Assembly: GCA_943788405.1 (NCBI GenBank) | Contig: CALSQD010000002.1 | Span: forward strand, 546,850 to 610,849 | Direction of reading: 5' to 3' | DNA length: 64,000 nucleotides | Source of the DNA: an uncultured Flavobacteriales bacterium | GTDB lineage: Bacteria; Bacteroidota; Bacteroidia; Flavobacteriales; BACL11 | Shown here: in pieces, positions 30,227 to 38,426 of the stretch | Layout: each line of letters begins with the position of its first letter | Numbering within the stretch: the first letter of the stretch is position 1 | Notes under the pieces: generated by a model | Told to the model about the DNA's origin: nothing | What the model saw: only the letters and a program-made list of their open reading frames with translations | The model's database searches: none | Program-made: the position numbers and the translations under genes

Positions 30227-32101
30227 ATGAAACAGACTTTAGTACACATATTACTCTTTTGGGGGTTAGGCGTTAACAGCTTAGCGCAAATGGCTATGGA
30301 TACTATTAGATTGCCTGAAGTAAAGCTAGAGCACAATCGCTTACAAACCCACTCCATAGGCACACACCTAGTAGTACTTACTCCTGAAATTATAGGAGAG
30401 TCCTCAAGCCAAAAACTATCCGATTGCCTAGTCAATCATTCCTCCGTTTATATAAAGCAGTATGGGGCGCTTGCTACTCCAACTTTTAGGGGTACTTCTA
30501 GTTCGCATACCTTAGTCCTTTGGAATGGGATTCCTTTAAATTCTATTGCCAATGGTTTGTTGGATTTTTCAATCACTCCTGTGCATGGTTTTGAAAAGAT
30601 AGCAATAGTTCATGGTGGTGATGCTTCCGTTTTTGGCTCTGGAGCAATGGGGGGTAGTATTCATCTTAACTCTATTCCTGCTTTTAAAAATCAAAAGGAA
30701 ATAAAACTTACTAGCGAACAAGGTAGTTTTGGTTTGCTAAGCCAAGGGTTAAGCTTAAAACATAGTACGGCTAAATTGGCGTTTAATCTTTCGTTAACTT
30801 CCCTTACGGATAAAAACAATTTTACTTACACGAATACTACACAAAGGGGGAACCCAACAGTAGTAAATGACTATGGGAGGATAGCGTCAAAATCAGGGAA
30901 AGTAAACCTTGCTTATAAGTACGATAGTACTACAAAATTTGCAGTGGCTTACTGGAGTTTAGCTAATGATAGAGAAGTACCACAAAATATGACAACTCCT
31001 TTTTCGGATGCAAAACAATACGATAAATCCAATAACCTGCTCCTTAGTGCTACACACTTTTTTGGTGATGGAGTAATTACTTTAAAAAGGGCTTTTCTTG
31101 AAGAGGATTTCCGTTATACCGAGCATTTAAAAAATATTGACAGTAAGTACTTAACTACTAGTAATATTACTGATGTTGATGTTAAAATTAACAAAGGAGG
31201 ATTCCTTTATAACCTAGGAGGAAACTTTACCAAGCAGTCCGTAATTAATAATAATTACATGGACAATAGGCAGTTTGAAAAACAAGGGGCTATTTTCTCA
31301 TCTTTACAATATAATTATGATTTCCTAAGTATGAATACTGTATTGCGTAAGCAATGGCAAACTACTTTTGATGTACCACTTATTCCTGGTTTGGCATTTT
31401 CAGCTGACCTTACTAAGCAGTTAAGCGTTCGTTTTAAATACAACAGAAATTTCCGTTCCCCTACATTTAATGATCGGTTTTGGGTAGGAGCAGGGGCAAA
31501 TGGAAACCCTAATTTAATTCCTGAAGATTCATGGAGTAAAGAGTTTGGTTTGGATGTTAATACTTCCAATTTCAAGTTAAAAGCAACTGCCTATAATTTG
31601 AATATCTCGGATATGATACTCTGGCAACAAATGAATAATGGCAGTTGGATGCCCAACAATATTAAGCAAGTATGGAGTAGAGGGGTAGAGACAAGCCTTA
31701 AAATCCGAACTAAAAACTTAAGCATTATTGGGAATTATGCATTTATAAAATCTACCAATGAAATAGCTACTGATCCTTTGGATATATCAGTTGGGAAACA
31801 GCTTAGGTATGTTCCATTGCATAAAGGGGGTGTTGCTTTTGTGGTAAAAGAAAATGACTTTACATTTACAATAAATCAGAATTATACAGGGGAGGTTATA
31901 ACTTCTTATGGTGAGTTGGAAAACAAGACTTTACCTTACTTCATCTTAACTGATATTACTATTGCATATTTCCCTGAATTTATGCCTGTAAGTATTGAAG
32001 GTAAAGTTAAAAACCTGATGGATAAAAGCTATACTACTTATCAGAATTACCCTAACCCAGGAAGAGAATTATTATTAACACTAAATTATACAATTAACTA
32101 A
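30227..32101 (+). CDS. btuB: TonB-dependent vitamin B12 receptor (BtuB-like)
   Basis: 624 residues. Signal peptide to about residue 21 (LLFWGLGVNSLAQ), plug domain with SSSHTLVLWNGIPLNSIANG and VHGGDASVFGSGAMGGSIHL, then a beta-barrel with repeated aromatic-ended strands and the C-terminal LLLTLNYTIN. It imports cobalamin across the outer membrane with TonB. The B12 specificity comes from the riboswitch directly upstream and the BtuG-like lipoprotein 18 bp downstream, not from the receptor sequence alone. Confidence 0.9.
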   Translation: MKQTLVHILLFWGLGVNSLAQMAMDTIRLPEVKLEHNRLQTHSIGTHLVVLTPEIIGESSSQKLSDCLVNHSSVYIKQYGALATPTFRGTSSSHTLVLWNGIPLNSIANGLLDFSITPVHGFEKIAIVHGGDASVFGSGAMGGSIHLNSIPAFKNQKEIKLTSEQGSFGLLSQGLSLKHSTAKLAFNLSLTSLTDKNNFTYTNTTQRGNPTVVNDYGRIASKSGKVNLAYKYDSTTKFAVAYWSLANDREVPQNMTTPFSDAKQYDKSNNLLLSATHFFGDGVITLKRAFLEEDFRYTEHLKNIDSKYLTTSNITDVDVKINKGGFLYNLGGNFTKQSVINNNYMDNRQFEKQGAIFSSLQYNYDFLSMNTVLRKQWQTTFDVPLIPGLAFSADLTKQLSVRFKYNRNFRSPTFNDRFWVGAGANGNPNLIPEDSWSKEFGLDVNTSNFKLKATAYNLNISDMILWQQMNNGSWMPNNIKQVWSRGVETSLKIRTKNLSIIGNYAFIKSTNEIATDPLDISVGKQLRYVPLHKGGVAFVVKENDFTFTINQNYTGEVITSYGELENKTLPYFILTDITIAYFPEFMPVSIEGKVKNLMDKSYTTYQNYPNPGRELLLTLNYTIN

Positions 32102-32119
32102 ATTAAAACAAAAACAAAT

Positions 32120-33184
32120 ATGAAAATGAATCTAAGAAAATTCGGAATGTTGGCTATGGCAATTACTGTTATGTCATCTTGTAAAAAGGACCAAGCAATT
32201 GATGGTGGAGGGGTAGTTGTTCCAGGAGAATATGAAAATGGTTATTTTGTAACGAATGAAGGAAACTTTGGAACTGGTAATGGTTCTATCTCTTTTGTAA
32301 CGGATGAGGGAACAGTAGAAAATGATGTTTTTTCAACTGTAAATTCTTTTGCATTGGGTGATGTTGTTCAGTCAATGAATATTATTGGTGCTAATGCTTA
32401 TGTTTTGGTAAATGGTTCTGCTAAAATTGAAGTGGTTACTATTGCTGATATGAAATCAGTGGCTACTATTGATGTTGTTTCTCCAAGGTTTATGGCTAAG
32501 GTTTCTGATGATAAGGCCTATGTTACTGATTGGGGAATTAATGGAGTACAGGTTATTGATTTAGCAACTAACACGGTTTTAACTACTATTGCTTGTGGTG
32601 CAGGCCCTGAAGGAATTGCTGTGAGTAATGGCTTTGCTTATGTGTGTAATGTTGGAGGGTTCGGATTAGATTCTACTGTTTCAATTATTGATATTGAAAC
32701 TGATATGGTAATTTCTACTTTAACAGTAGGCGATAAGCCAAATTCTGCAGTAGTTGATGCTAATGGTGCTGTTTGGGTACTAACAGGTGGGTATACTGAA
32801 TATGATGCTAACTGGAATATTGTTTCAGAAACTGCTGGTAACCTTGTTAAAATTGTAGGTAATACGGTTGAAGCTACTTATGCTTTTGCTGTAGGTAATC
32901 ATCCTGAGGATTTAGTAATTAATAGTGCAGGAACTACAATGTATTATAGTGATGGTAATTGGAGTAAAGCAGTTTATGCCTTTGATATTTCAGCAACTGA
33001 ATTACCAACTACTGCCTTAATCAACAAGAGTTTTTACGGTTTAGGTGCTCATGATGGCTATGTTTACGGAACTGATGCAGTTGATTTTACTCAAAGTGGT
33101 TGGTCATTCAAATATACTACTGAAGGTGCAATAGTTGATTCTGTACAAGTAGGTGTTATTCCTGGAGGATATTGCTTCAATTAA
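32120..33184 (+). CDS. BtuG-like surface beta-propeller lipoprotein (DUF5074 type)
   Basis: 354 residues with lipobox VMSSC (Cys21). The mature part has YVTN-like propeller blades: YFVTNEGNFGTGNGSISF, DDKAYVTDWGINGVQVIDLA, VGDKPNSAVVDANGAVWVL. Bacteroides BtuG proteins have this architecture and hand cobalamin to BtuB at the cell surface. The position after a riboswitch-controlled btuB fits that role. It is followed by a strong terminator. The propeller and lipoprotein calls are firm; B12 binding is inferred. Confidence 0.82.
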   Translation: MKMNLRKFGMLAMAITVMSSCKKDQAIDGGGVVVPGEYENGYFVTNEGNFGTGNGSISFVTDEGTVENDVFSTVNSFALGDVVQSMNIIGANAYVLVNGSAKIEVVTIADMKSVATIDVVSPRFMAKVSDDKAYVTDWGINGVQVIDLATNTVLTTIACGAGPEGIAVSNGFAYVCNVGGFGLDSTVSIIDIETDMVISTLTVGDKPNSAVVDANGAVWVLTGGYTEYDANWNIVSETAGNLVKIVGNTVEATYAFAVGNHPEDLVINSAGTTMYYSDGNWSKAVYAFDISATELPTTALINKSFYGLGAHDGYVYGTDAVDFTQSGWSFKYTTEGAIVDSVQVGVIPGGYCFN

Positions 33185-33212
33185 AATTGAGTAAATAAGA
33201 TTTAAATTTAAA

Positions 33213-33239
33213 GAGGGAGGCAATTGCCTCCCTTTTTTT
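33213..33239 (+). terminator. Intrinsic terminator after the BtuG-like gene
   Basis: GGGAGGCAATTGCCTCCC (33215-33232) is a perfect palindrome followed by seven T. It separates the BtuG-like gene from its paralogue, so expression of the latter needs read-through or its own promoter. Confidence 0.92.
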
Positions 33240-33262
33240 ATATTTACCAAAAAATTTATCAC

Positions 33263-34324
33263 ATGAAAATAGTTAACTATTTACTTCTTGCTTTGGTTTT
33301 TATTTCTTCTTGTAAGGAGGAGGAAACGGTAGAAACCCCTGCACTTCCTAATGATTATGGTAGTGGAATGTATATTATTACTGATAATGGAGTTAGTTTT
33401 TATGATGGTGAGGTTGTAAGCAATCAAATTTATAAAAAAGTAAATGGTAGCTCAATACTTAATGGAAAGAAAATTAAATTCAAAGGAACAAAGGCTTACA
33501 TTGCTGCAGGAAATCAAATTGTAACTGCTAATATTGAAACTTTTGAAAATAAAGATATTTTTAGTGGTTTTGTTGATGCTGTAGATTTTGATTTTGTATC
33601 TTTTGACAGGTTATTTGTTGTGGATAAAGGAGATGCTAAAGTTAAAGTTGTTGATTTAGTAAGTTCGGATATTACTTCAGATATTGAAACAGGAGAAGAA
33701 TCAAATCCTACATTTATTGCTAGTACATGGTTCCGATCCATTACTTTAAATGGAGGGGCAGCTCCTGATTCTTTAAAAGATTCAACCATTGTAGCTATTG
33801 ACTATAGGGATGGAGTAATTCCTTTGTCTGATTTTATGGGAAGTATTGAAGTTGGGGACAATCCTAATTCAGCAATTTGGATTAATGATTTAAAGGTGCT
33901 TTGCAAAGGAATATATGATGAAAATAATATGATCGGCAATACTGAATCTTCATTAAGTAAAATTGATGCTTGGAATATGGAATTAGATTGGAATGTTCCT
34001 CTTAGTAATATTTATAATGCAGAAAACCTATTATCTAATAATAATGGTTCAGTATTCTATTTTACAGCAATTGGTGGTGTTTATAATATGTATGAGGATG
34101 GAACATCTATAAGTAATATTATTTCTATGACAACAGATGTTTTAGCTTTTAAAACAGAATTATATTTTGTAAATGATTCTACCAATGCTTTTTCAAAAAT
34201 GTTTTATATAAATGATGCTGAAAACAATGCTAATACTATTTATAAATATAATTTAGAGACAAGTACTTTTTGCGATACTATAGTAGTTGATGGTGTTGTT
34301 AAAGATATTAATTTCTACTACTAA
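33263..34324 (+). CDS. Lipoprotein, probable diverged BtuG paralogue
   Basis: 353 residues from ATG 33263. An upstream in-frame start at 33224 lies inside the terminator and is rejected. Lipobox FISSC gives Cys17. It shares the sequence landmark VGDNPNSAIWINDLKVLCKG with VGDKPNSAVVDANGAVWVL of the preceding gene, and a similar N-terminal order of short blades, but is otherwise divergent and more Asn/Asp-rich. It is probably a second propeller-type surface protein. Whether it binds cobalamin, a B12 precursor or something else is unknown. Confidence 0.7.
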   Translation: MKIVNYLLLALVFISSCKEEETVETPALPNDYGSGMYIITDNGVSFYDGEVVSNQIYKKVNGSSILNGKKIKFKGTKAYIAAGNQIVTANIETFENKDIFSGFVDAVDFDFVSFDRLFVVDKGDAKVKVVDLVSSDITSDIETGEESNPTFIASTWFRSITLNGGAAPDSLKDSTIVAIDYRDGVIPLSDFMGSIEVGDNPNSAIWINDLKVLCKGIYDENNMIGNTESSLSKIDAWNMELDWNVPLSNIYNAENLLSNNNGSVFYFTAIGGVYNMYEDGTSISNIISMTTDVLAFKTELYFVNDSTNAFSKMFYINDAENNANTIYKYNLETSTFCDTIVVDGVVKDINFYY

Positions 34325-34327
34325 TAG

Positions 34328-34921
34328 ATGAAATACTTACAAGTTAAGTTTTTAAGAAGATTATTTATCATCTTTTGTATCTTTCTTGGTATTTTTACTC
34401 CTTTATTTTGTTGGTATAAAATCCCTGATTTTAATCCGATTAATAAACCATTATCTCATTTTGGAGTAATAGAACCTACATTTTTACTTTGGAATACTAC
34501 ACTAGTTTTTTTGTCAATTGGTATTTTTTGGAACGCCTATACTTCACTTAGGTTTTATTTTAAAAAGAAGAGGTTTCGCTACCCTTTAAAGTCCTTACTT
34601 GGTGTTTCAAGTATATCACTTATTTTTACAGCAAGTATTTCTATGGATTATGAATTATTTCATCAAATTCCTGCTGTTTTATTCTTTTTCAGTTATAACT
34701 TATTTATTTTCTGCTTTGGATTATTTCGCTCCTTAAAGTATTTAAGAAGAGGAATGTTCTCAATTTTTATTGGCTTAGGAATGCTGTTTTCCACCTTACT
34801 TTTACTTCCTTTTCCATCTTATGGTGTATTTGAGATTGCGTATTTTGCTTTAATATTAATTTGGAATATATATTTCTTATACACTAGAATAAAAGAAGAA
34901 GGGTTAAAAAAGAAACTTTAA
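34328..34921 (+). CDS. Multi-pass membrane protein, DUF998-like
   Basis: 197 residues with about six hydrophobic helices (LFIIFCIFLGIFTPLF, FLLWNTTLVFLSIGIFW, LLGVSSISLIFTASI, LFFFSYNLFIFCFGLF, FIGLGMLFSTLLLLPF, IAYFALILIWNIYFLY). The loop NPINKPLSHFGV after helix 1 resembles DUF998 proteins, which are of unknown function. It starts 3 bp after the BtuG-like paralogue, so it belongs to the same transcription unit. A link to B12 uptake is only positional. It overlaps the convergent M42 peptidase gene by 4 bp. Confidence 0.65.
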   Translation: MKYLQVKFLRRLFIIFCIFLGIFTPLFCWYKIPDFNPINKPLSHFGVIEPTFLLWNTTLVFLSIGIFWNAYTSLRFYFKKKRFRYPLKSLLGVSSISLIFTASISMDYELFHQIPAVLFFFSYNLFIFCFGLFRSLKYLRRGMFSIFIGLGMLFSTLLLLPFPSYGVFEIAYFALILIWNIYFLYTRIKEEGLKKKL

Positions 34922-35826
34922 AGGTTTTTCATTAAGACCTTGTAAAGATCAGTCATAGCTTTAATGTCCTTTTTGTGTACCTTTTCATTAGGTGAGTGTA
35001 CATGATCCTCTGGAGCGCCTACAAAGCACCAGTCCCAAGCATAATCACTTTTCTGTAAACCATTTCCGTCACTTCCTCCCGCATCTTCTACTTCTAATTG
35101 ATAAGGAATATTATTTTCTTTTGCGATTGCAACTACTTTATTTACATAACTTTTTCTTGGAAGCCCACTATCTCTAAGAGATATAGCACAACCCTTTCCA
35201 TGTTGTACTCCCTCAGTAACCCAAGTAATATCAGAAATTAGTGCTTGCATTACTCCGTATTTCTCTTGTATGAACTTTCCTAAGTAACCAACTGATCCTC
35301 CTCCATGTTCTTCCCAAGAAGAAAATACTATTATACCATTTTCTAATGTTTTAGCAACTTCTAAGCAATTCCAAGCACCTAGTCTGTTATCCATATAGCA
35401 AGATTGTACAAACTCATCTGTTTCTCTAAAATCTATCTTAAAAGTAAGTGATGTCCCTCTGTCTATTGTTCTGTCGGAATCAATAAACATTCCAGCATCA
35501 TTCTTTATTATTTTCCCTTCAATTTCTCCTTGGCTATCTTCTCCAACTAAAATTATGCCTTCAGTAGTTACAGGACCTCCAATTTTTACAATTTCATTGT
35601 TATATTTCACTGTAAAACCAATAGAGTCCAAGTGTGCGAAAATGGCTGTAGTTGGTTTCCCAAAAACCATAATAATATTATCCTGGAACCCTTTACCATA
35701 ATGAAGAGTAGGTTGTACTTTCCAGCCGTCTTGATGTTCTTCAATATAGTTTAAAATAAAGTTGGTCATTGCTAATTCTTCTCCTGCAGGAGCATGAACT
35801 TCACACATTTGTTTTAATAATTTCAT
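34918..35826 (-). CDS. M42-type metallo-aminopeptidase-like protein
   Basis: 302 residues. Metal-ligand regions are visible: AIFAHLDSIGF (His-x-Asp), CYMDNRLGAWNCLEV (Asp), SSWEEHGGGSVGYLG (Glu-Glu, catalytic and ligand), EDAGGSDGNGLQ and a C-terminal EDHVHSPNEKV His. This matches the M42 glutamyl aminopeptidase/endoglucanase-M family, dinuclear zinc or cobalt enzymes that trim peptides in the cytoplasm. It is shorter than typical M42 proteins (about 340-360 aa). It has no signal peptide and no clear promoter. Confidence 0.82.
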   Translation of the reverse strand: MKLLKQMCEVHAPAGEELAMTNFILNYIEEHQDGWKVQPTLHYGKGFQDNIIMVFGKPTTAIFAHLDSIGFTVKYNNEIVKIGGPVTTEGIILVGEDSQGEIEGKIIKNDAGMFIDSDRTIDRGTSLTFKIDFRETDEFVQSCYMDNRLGAWNCLEVAKTLENGIIVFSSWEEHGGGSVGYLGKFIQEKYGVMQALISDITWVTEGVQHGKGCAISLRDSGLPRKSYVNKVVAIAKENNIPYQLEVEDAGGSDGNGLQKSDYAWDWCFVGAPEDHVHSPNEKVHKKDIKAMTDLYKVLMKNL

Positions 35827-35844
35827 AGTTTTTTGTTGTTTATT

Positions 35845-35912
35845 TGTTTGAGGTTTATGTGTTTAGTTGTTAGATTTTGTTTCATCAAATTAACACATAA
35901 ACAAATCAACAT
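35845..35912. repeat. Inverted pair of short interspersed repeats
   Basis: TTTATTTGTTTGAGGTTTAT and, inverted, CATCAAATTAACACATAAAC surround the spacer between the IMPACT and M42 genes. It is related to the motifs at 18515 and 23124. Confidence 0.45.
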
Positions 35913-36511
35913 TCTTTTATCTTTAATTCATGGTTTTTATTGAATGTTTCAAAAACCACTTCTGCTTTACTTTTTGGAACGGCAAATATAAGTTTACAAT
36001 CTATTTGAAAGTCAGTATTTACAATTGCTAAATCAAATTCTTTTACCAATCGCATTACATCATTCATTTGAGGATATTTAAAACTTACCTCATATTGCTC
36101 TTTTATAGTTTTTGTAATGATTATTGCTTCAGATATTGCTTCAGAAGCTGCTGTTTTATAGGATCTTATTAGTCCTGGTGCTCCTAGTTTTACTCCTCCA
36201 AAATAACGAACTACTACAATTAGTATATTGGTTAAATCATTGGATAAAATTTGTCCTAAAATTGGTTTCCCTGCAGTAGAGGAAGGTTCTCCATCATCAT
36301 TTGCTCTTTGAGCAGATTTATCAGGATTTAATATATAGGCATAACAGTGGTGCCTTGCCGCATATTCTAGTTTTTTTACTTCTTCTAGTTTTTCTTTGAC
36401 TTCTTGCTCAGAATATACAGGATAGGAGTAAGCAATAAATTTACTTCCTTTCTCCTTGTAAATTCCAGTAGTATGGGATTTTACTTCTTTGTATTTGTCG
36501 CTAGCAATCAA
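35906..36511 (-). CDS. IMPACT/YigZ family protein
   Basis: 201 residues. The family signature is visible as ANDDGEPSSTAGKPIL (DGEP...G.P) and VVVRYFGGVKLGAPGLIRSY. YigZ/IMPACT proteins have an N-terminal ribosomal-S5-like fold and a C-terminal ferredoxin-like domain (DUF1949, about 135-198). The bacterial role is uncertain; the eukaryotic homologue inhibits Gcn2. It overlaps the ribD stop by 4 bp (ATGA), so the two are co-translated. Confidence 0.92.
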   Translation of the reverse strand: MIASDKYKEVKSHTTGIYKEKGSKFIAYSYPVYSEQEVKEKLEEVKKLEYAARHHCYAYILNPDKSAQRANDDGEPSSTAGKPILGQILSNDLTNILIVVVRYFGGVKLGAPGLIRSYKTAASEAISEAIIITKTIKEQYEVSFKYPQMNDVMRLVKEFDLAIVNTDFQIDCKLIFAVPKSKAEVVFETFNKNHELKIKEC

Positions 36512-37545
36512 AATATATTGCTAAAAACAATTATTTCCAATTCATCTTCATCTATATTTGTTGTAGAGGTAATTTCTCCTTTAATATTAGGTGCTTTTAC
36601 TCCTTCAGTTAATGCTTTGTTTGCGGTAAATATTCTTGCTTCATTCCACATATTTGCGTCAAAAAAGGATTGTAAAGTTGTGCTTCCTCCTTCAATAATT
36701 ACTGATTGAATATTTTGTTTATATAATTCTTCTAAAATATTTTCAATCAAACTATTAAAATTAATTTTAATGTAATTGTTTGTGTCAATTTCTTCTGATT
36801 TAATTGAGTTGAAAATTAAAGTTTCAGCCTCAGAATTAAATAAGTTTAAACTAGTGTCAAGTTTTAAATCTTTATCAATTACTATTCGTGTTGGATTTTT
36901 CCCTTCAACTTCACGAGCCGTTAATGACGGATTGTCTTTTTCAGCTGTAATTCTGCCTACTAAAATTGCATCTTCTTCAGCTCTCCATTTGTGAACCAGT
37001 TTTTTAGATTCACTAGAAGTCATCCAAAAAGGTTCTGTTTGATTTTTAGGAGCAATGTAGCCATCTTGGCTTTCTGCCCATTTCAGGATAATGTAGGGTC
37101 TTTTCTTTTCATGGAAAGTGAAAAATCTCTTGTTTAGTTCTCTGCTTTCACTTTCTAAAACTCCAACAACAACTTCAATTCCTGCATCTTTCATTTTTTG
37201 AATTCCCTTTCCTGCAACTTCTGAAAAAGTATCCACACAGCCAATAACTACTTTTGGTATTTCATGTTCAATTATCAGGTTGGAACAAGGTGGAGTTTTG
37301 CCAAAATGGGCGCAAGGTTCTAGGTTAACATAAAGAGTAGATTTAGGTAGTAAACTTTTGTCCTTTACGCTATTAATTGCATTTACTTCAGCATGCGCTT
37401 CTCCATACTTTTCATGATAGCCTTCCCCAATAATATCTCCATCATAAACTATAACTGAGCCTACCATTGGGTTTGGGGATGTATAGCCAATTGCTTTGCT
37501 GGCTAATTCAATACATCTTTTCATAAAATTACCCTCATTTTGCAT
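36508..37545 (-). CDS. ribD: Bifunctional riboflavin biosynthesis deaminase/reductase
   Basis: 345 residues. The N-terminal deaminase domain has the zinc site HAEVNAI and LEPCAHFGKTPPC, which deaminates the pyrimidine intermediate. The C-terminal domain (about 145-345, beginning RPYIILKWAESQDGYIAP) is the NADPH-dependent ribose reductase, with IIEGGSTTLQSFF near the end. Together they perform the second and third steps after GTP opening. No other rib genes are near and no FMN riboswitch is seen. The -7 box lies 4 nt from the ATG. Confidence 0.96.
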   Translation of the reverse strand: MQNEGNFMKRCIELASKAIGYTSPNPMVGSVIVYDGDIIGEGYHEKYGEAHAEVNAINSVKDKSLLPKSTLYVNLEPCAHFGKTPPCSNLIIEHEIPKVVIGCVDTFSEVAGKGIQKMKDAGIEVVVGVLESESRELNKRFFTFHEKKRPYIILKWAESQDGYIAPKNQTEPFWMTSSESKKLVHKWRAEEDAILVGRITAEKDNPSLTAREVEGKNPTRIVIDKDLKLDTSLNLFNSEAETLIFNSIKSEEIDTNNYIKINFNSLIENILEELYKQNIQSVIIEGGSTTLQSFFDANMWNEARIFTANKALTEGVKAPNIKGEITSTTNIDEDELEIIVFSNIF

Positions 37546-37549
37546 GGCT

Positions 37550-37557
37550 CAAAAATA
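37550..37557 (-). promoter_or_regulatory. -7 element of ribD, 4 nt from the start
   Basis: TATTTTTG-AGCC-ATG on the minus strand, exact consensus with N4 spacing. It is 10 bp from the opposing prmC -7 box. Confidence 0.6.
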
Positions 37558-37567
37558 GCCAAATTAT

Positions 37568-37575
37568 TACATTTG
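37568..37575 (+). promoter_or_regulatory. -7 element of prmC, 4 nt from the start
   Basis: TACATTTG-TCCT-GTG, exact consensus with N4 spacing. The position supports GTG 37580 as the true start. Confidence 0.6.
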
Positions 37576-37579
37576 TCCT

Positions 37580-38413
37580 GTGGAAAAACTAAGCAATATT
37601 ATTGGGTATTTTAAAGCTGAACTTTTTGATGTTGCTCAGGAAGGAGAAGTGCTTTCTTGGGCTTACATCACTATTGAGCATTTGTTGGGGTACAATCGTT
37701 CGGACTGTATCATTCAAGCAAACAAGGATATTGCAAGTGAAATATCAGATAAAATAAAGCAGATTGTTTTTGATTTGAAAACCAAAAAACCACTACAATA
37801 CATTCTAGGAGAAACTGAGTTTTATGGTTTAAAATTTAAAGTGAATGAACATACTTTAATTCCAAGACCAGAAACAGAAGAGTTGGTAGATTGGATTTTG
37901 CAAGAGGATTTTAAATCAGCTTTAGATATTGGTACAGGATCAGGTTGTATTCCTATTAGTTTGGCTAAAAATTCAAAGGCAATACTTTCTGCTATTGATG
38001 TCTCAGAAAATGCATTAAAGGTTGCAAAAGAAAATGCTGAAATGAATGATGTAAAAATCAATTTCATTCAGCAAGATATTTTAAAAGTGGATGCTCTTCC
38101 TAAGGTTGATTTAATAGTTAGCAATCCTCCTTATGTACTAGATACGGAAAAAAAATTAATGATGGCTAATGTGTTGGATCATGAACCTCATTTGGCTCTT
38201 TTTGTTCCCAATGATAATCCTTTATTATTTTATAAAAAAATAGCTGATTTAGCTGATAAATCATTAGTAAAAGGAGGGAAGTTGTTTTTTGAAATTAATG
38301 AGCAGTTTGGTCAGGAAACCATTGCTATATTAAGTGATTATGGTTTTGTTAATATCGAGTTAAAAAAAGATATAAACGATAAAGACAGAATGATAAAAGC
38401 TATGAAGAAATAG
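37580..38413 (+). CDS. prmC: Release factor glutamine methyltransferase
   Basis: 277 residues, start codon GTG. It methylates the Gln of the GGQ motif in RF1 and RF2. The N-terminal helical domain (about 1-90) is followed by the SAM-binding fold: LDIGTGSGCIPISLA (motif I), an acidic residue in AIDVS, and the catalytic NPPYVL loop near residue 180. Length is standard. It opens a long plus-strand run; the thioredoxin-like lipoprotein gene follows 13 bp later. Confidence 0.95.
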   Translation: MEKLSNIIGYFKAELFDVAQEGEVLSWAYITIEHLLGYNRSDCIIQANKDIASEISDKIKQIVFDLKTKKPLQYILGETEFYGLKFKVNEHTLIPRPETEELVDWILQEDFKSALDIGTGSGCIPISLAKNSKAILSAIDVSENALKVAKENAEMNDVKINFIQQDILKVDALPKVDLIVSNPPYVLDTEKKLMMANVLDHEPHLALFVPNDNPLLFYKKIADLADKSLVKGGKLFFEINEQFGQETIAILSDYGFVNIELKKDINDKDRMIKAMKK

Positions 38414-38426
38414 TTATTTTTGAATT

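Noticed and set aside
33224-33262. N-terminal extension of the BtuG-like paralogue
   Set aside because: This start lies inside the terminator stem, and the lipoprotein signal begins cleanly at 33263.
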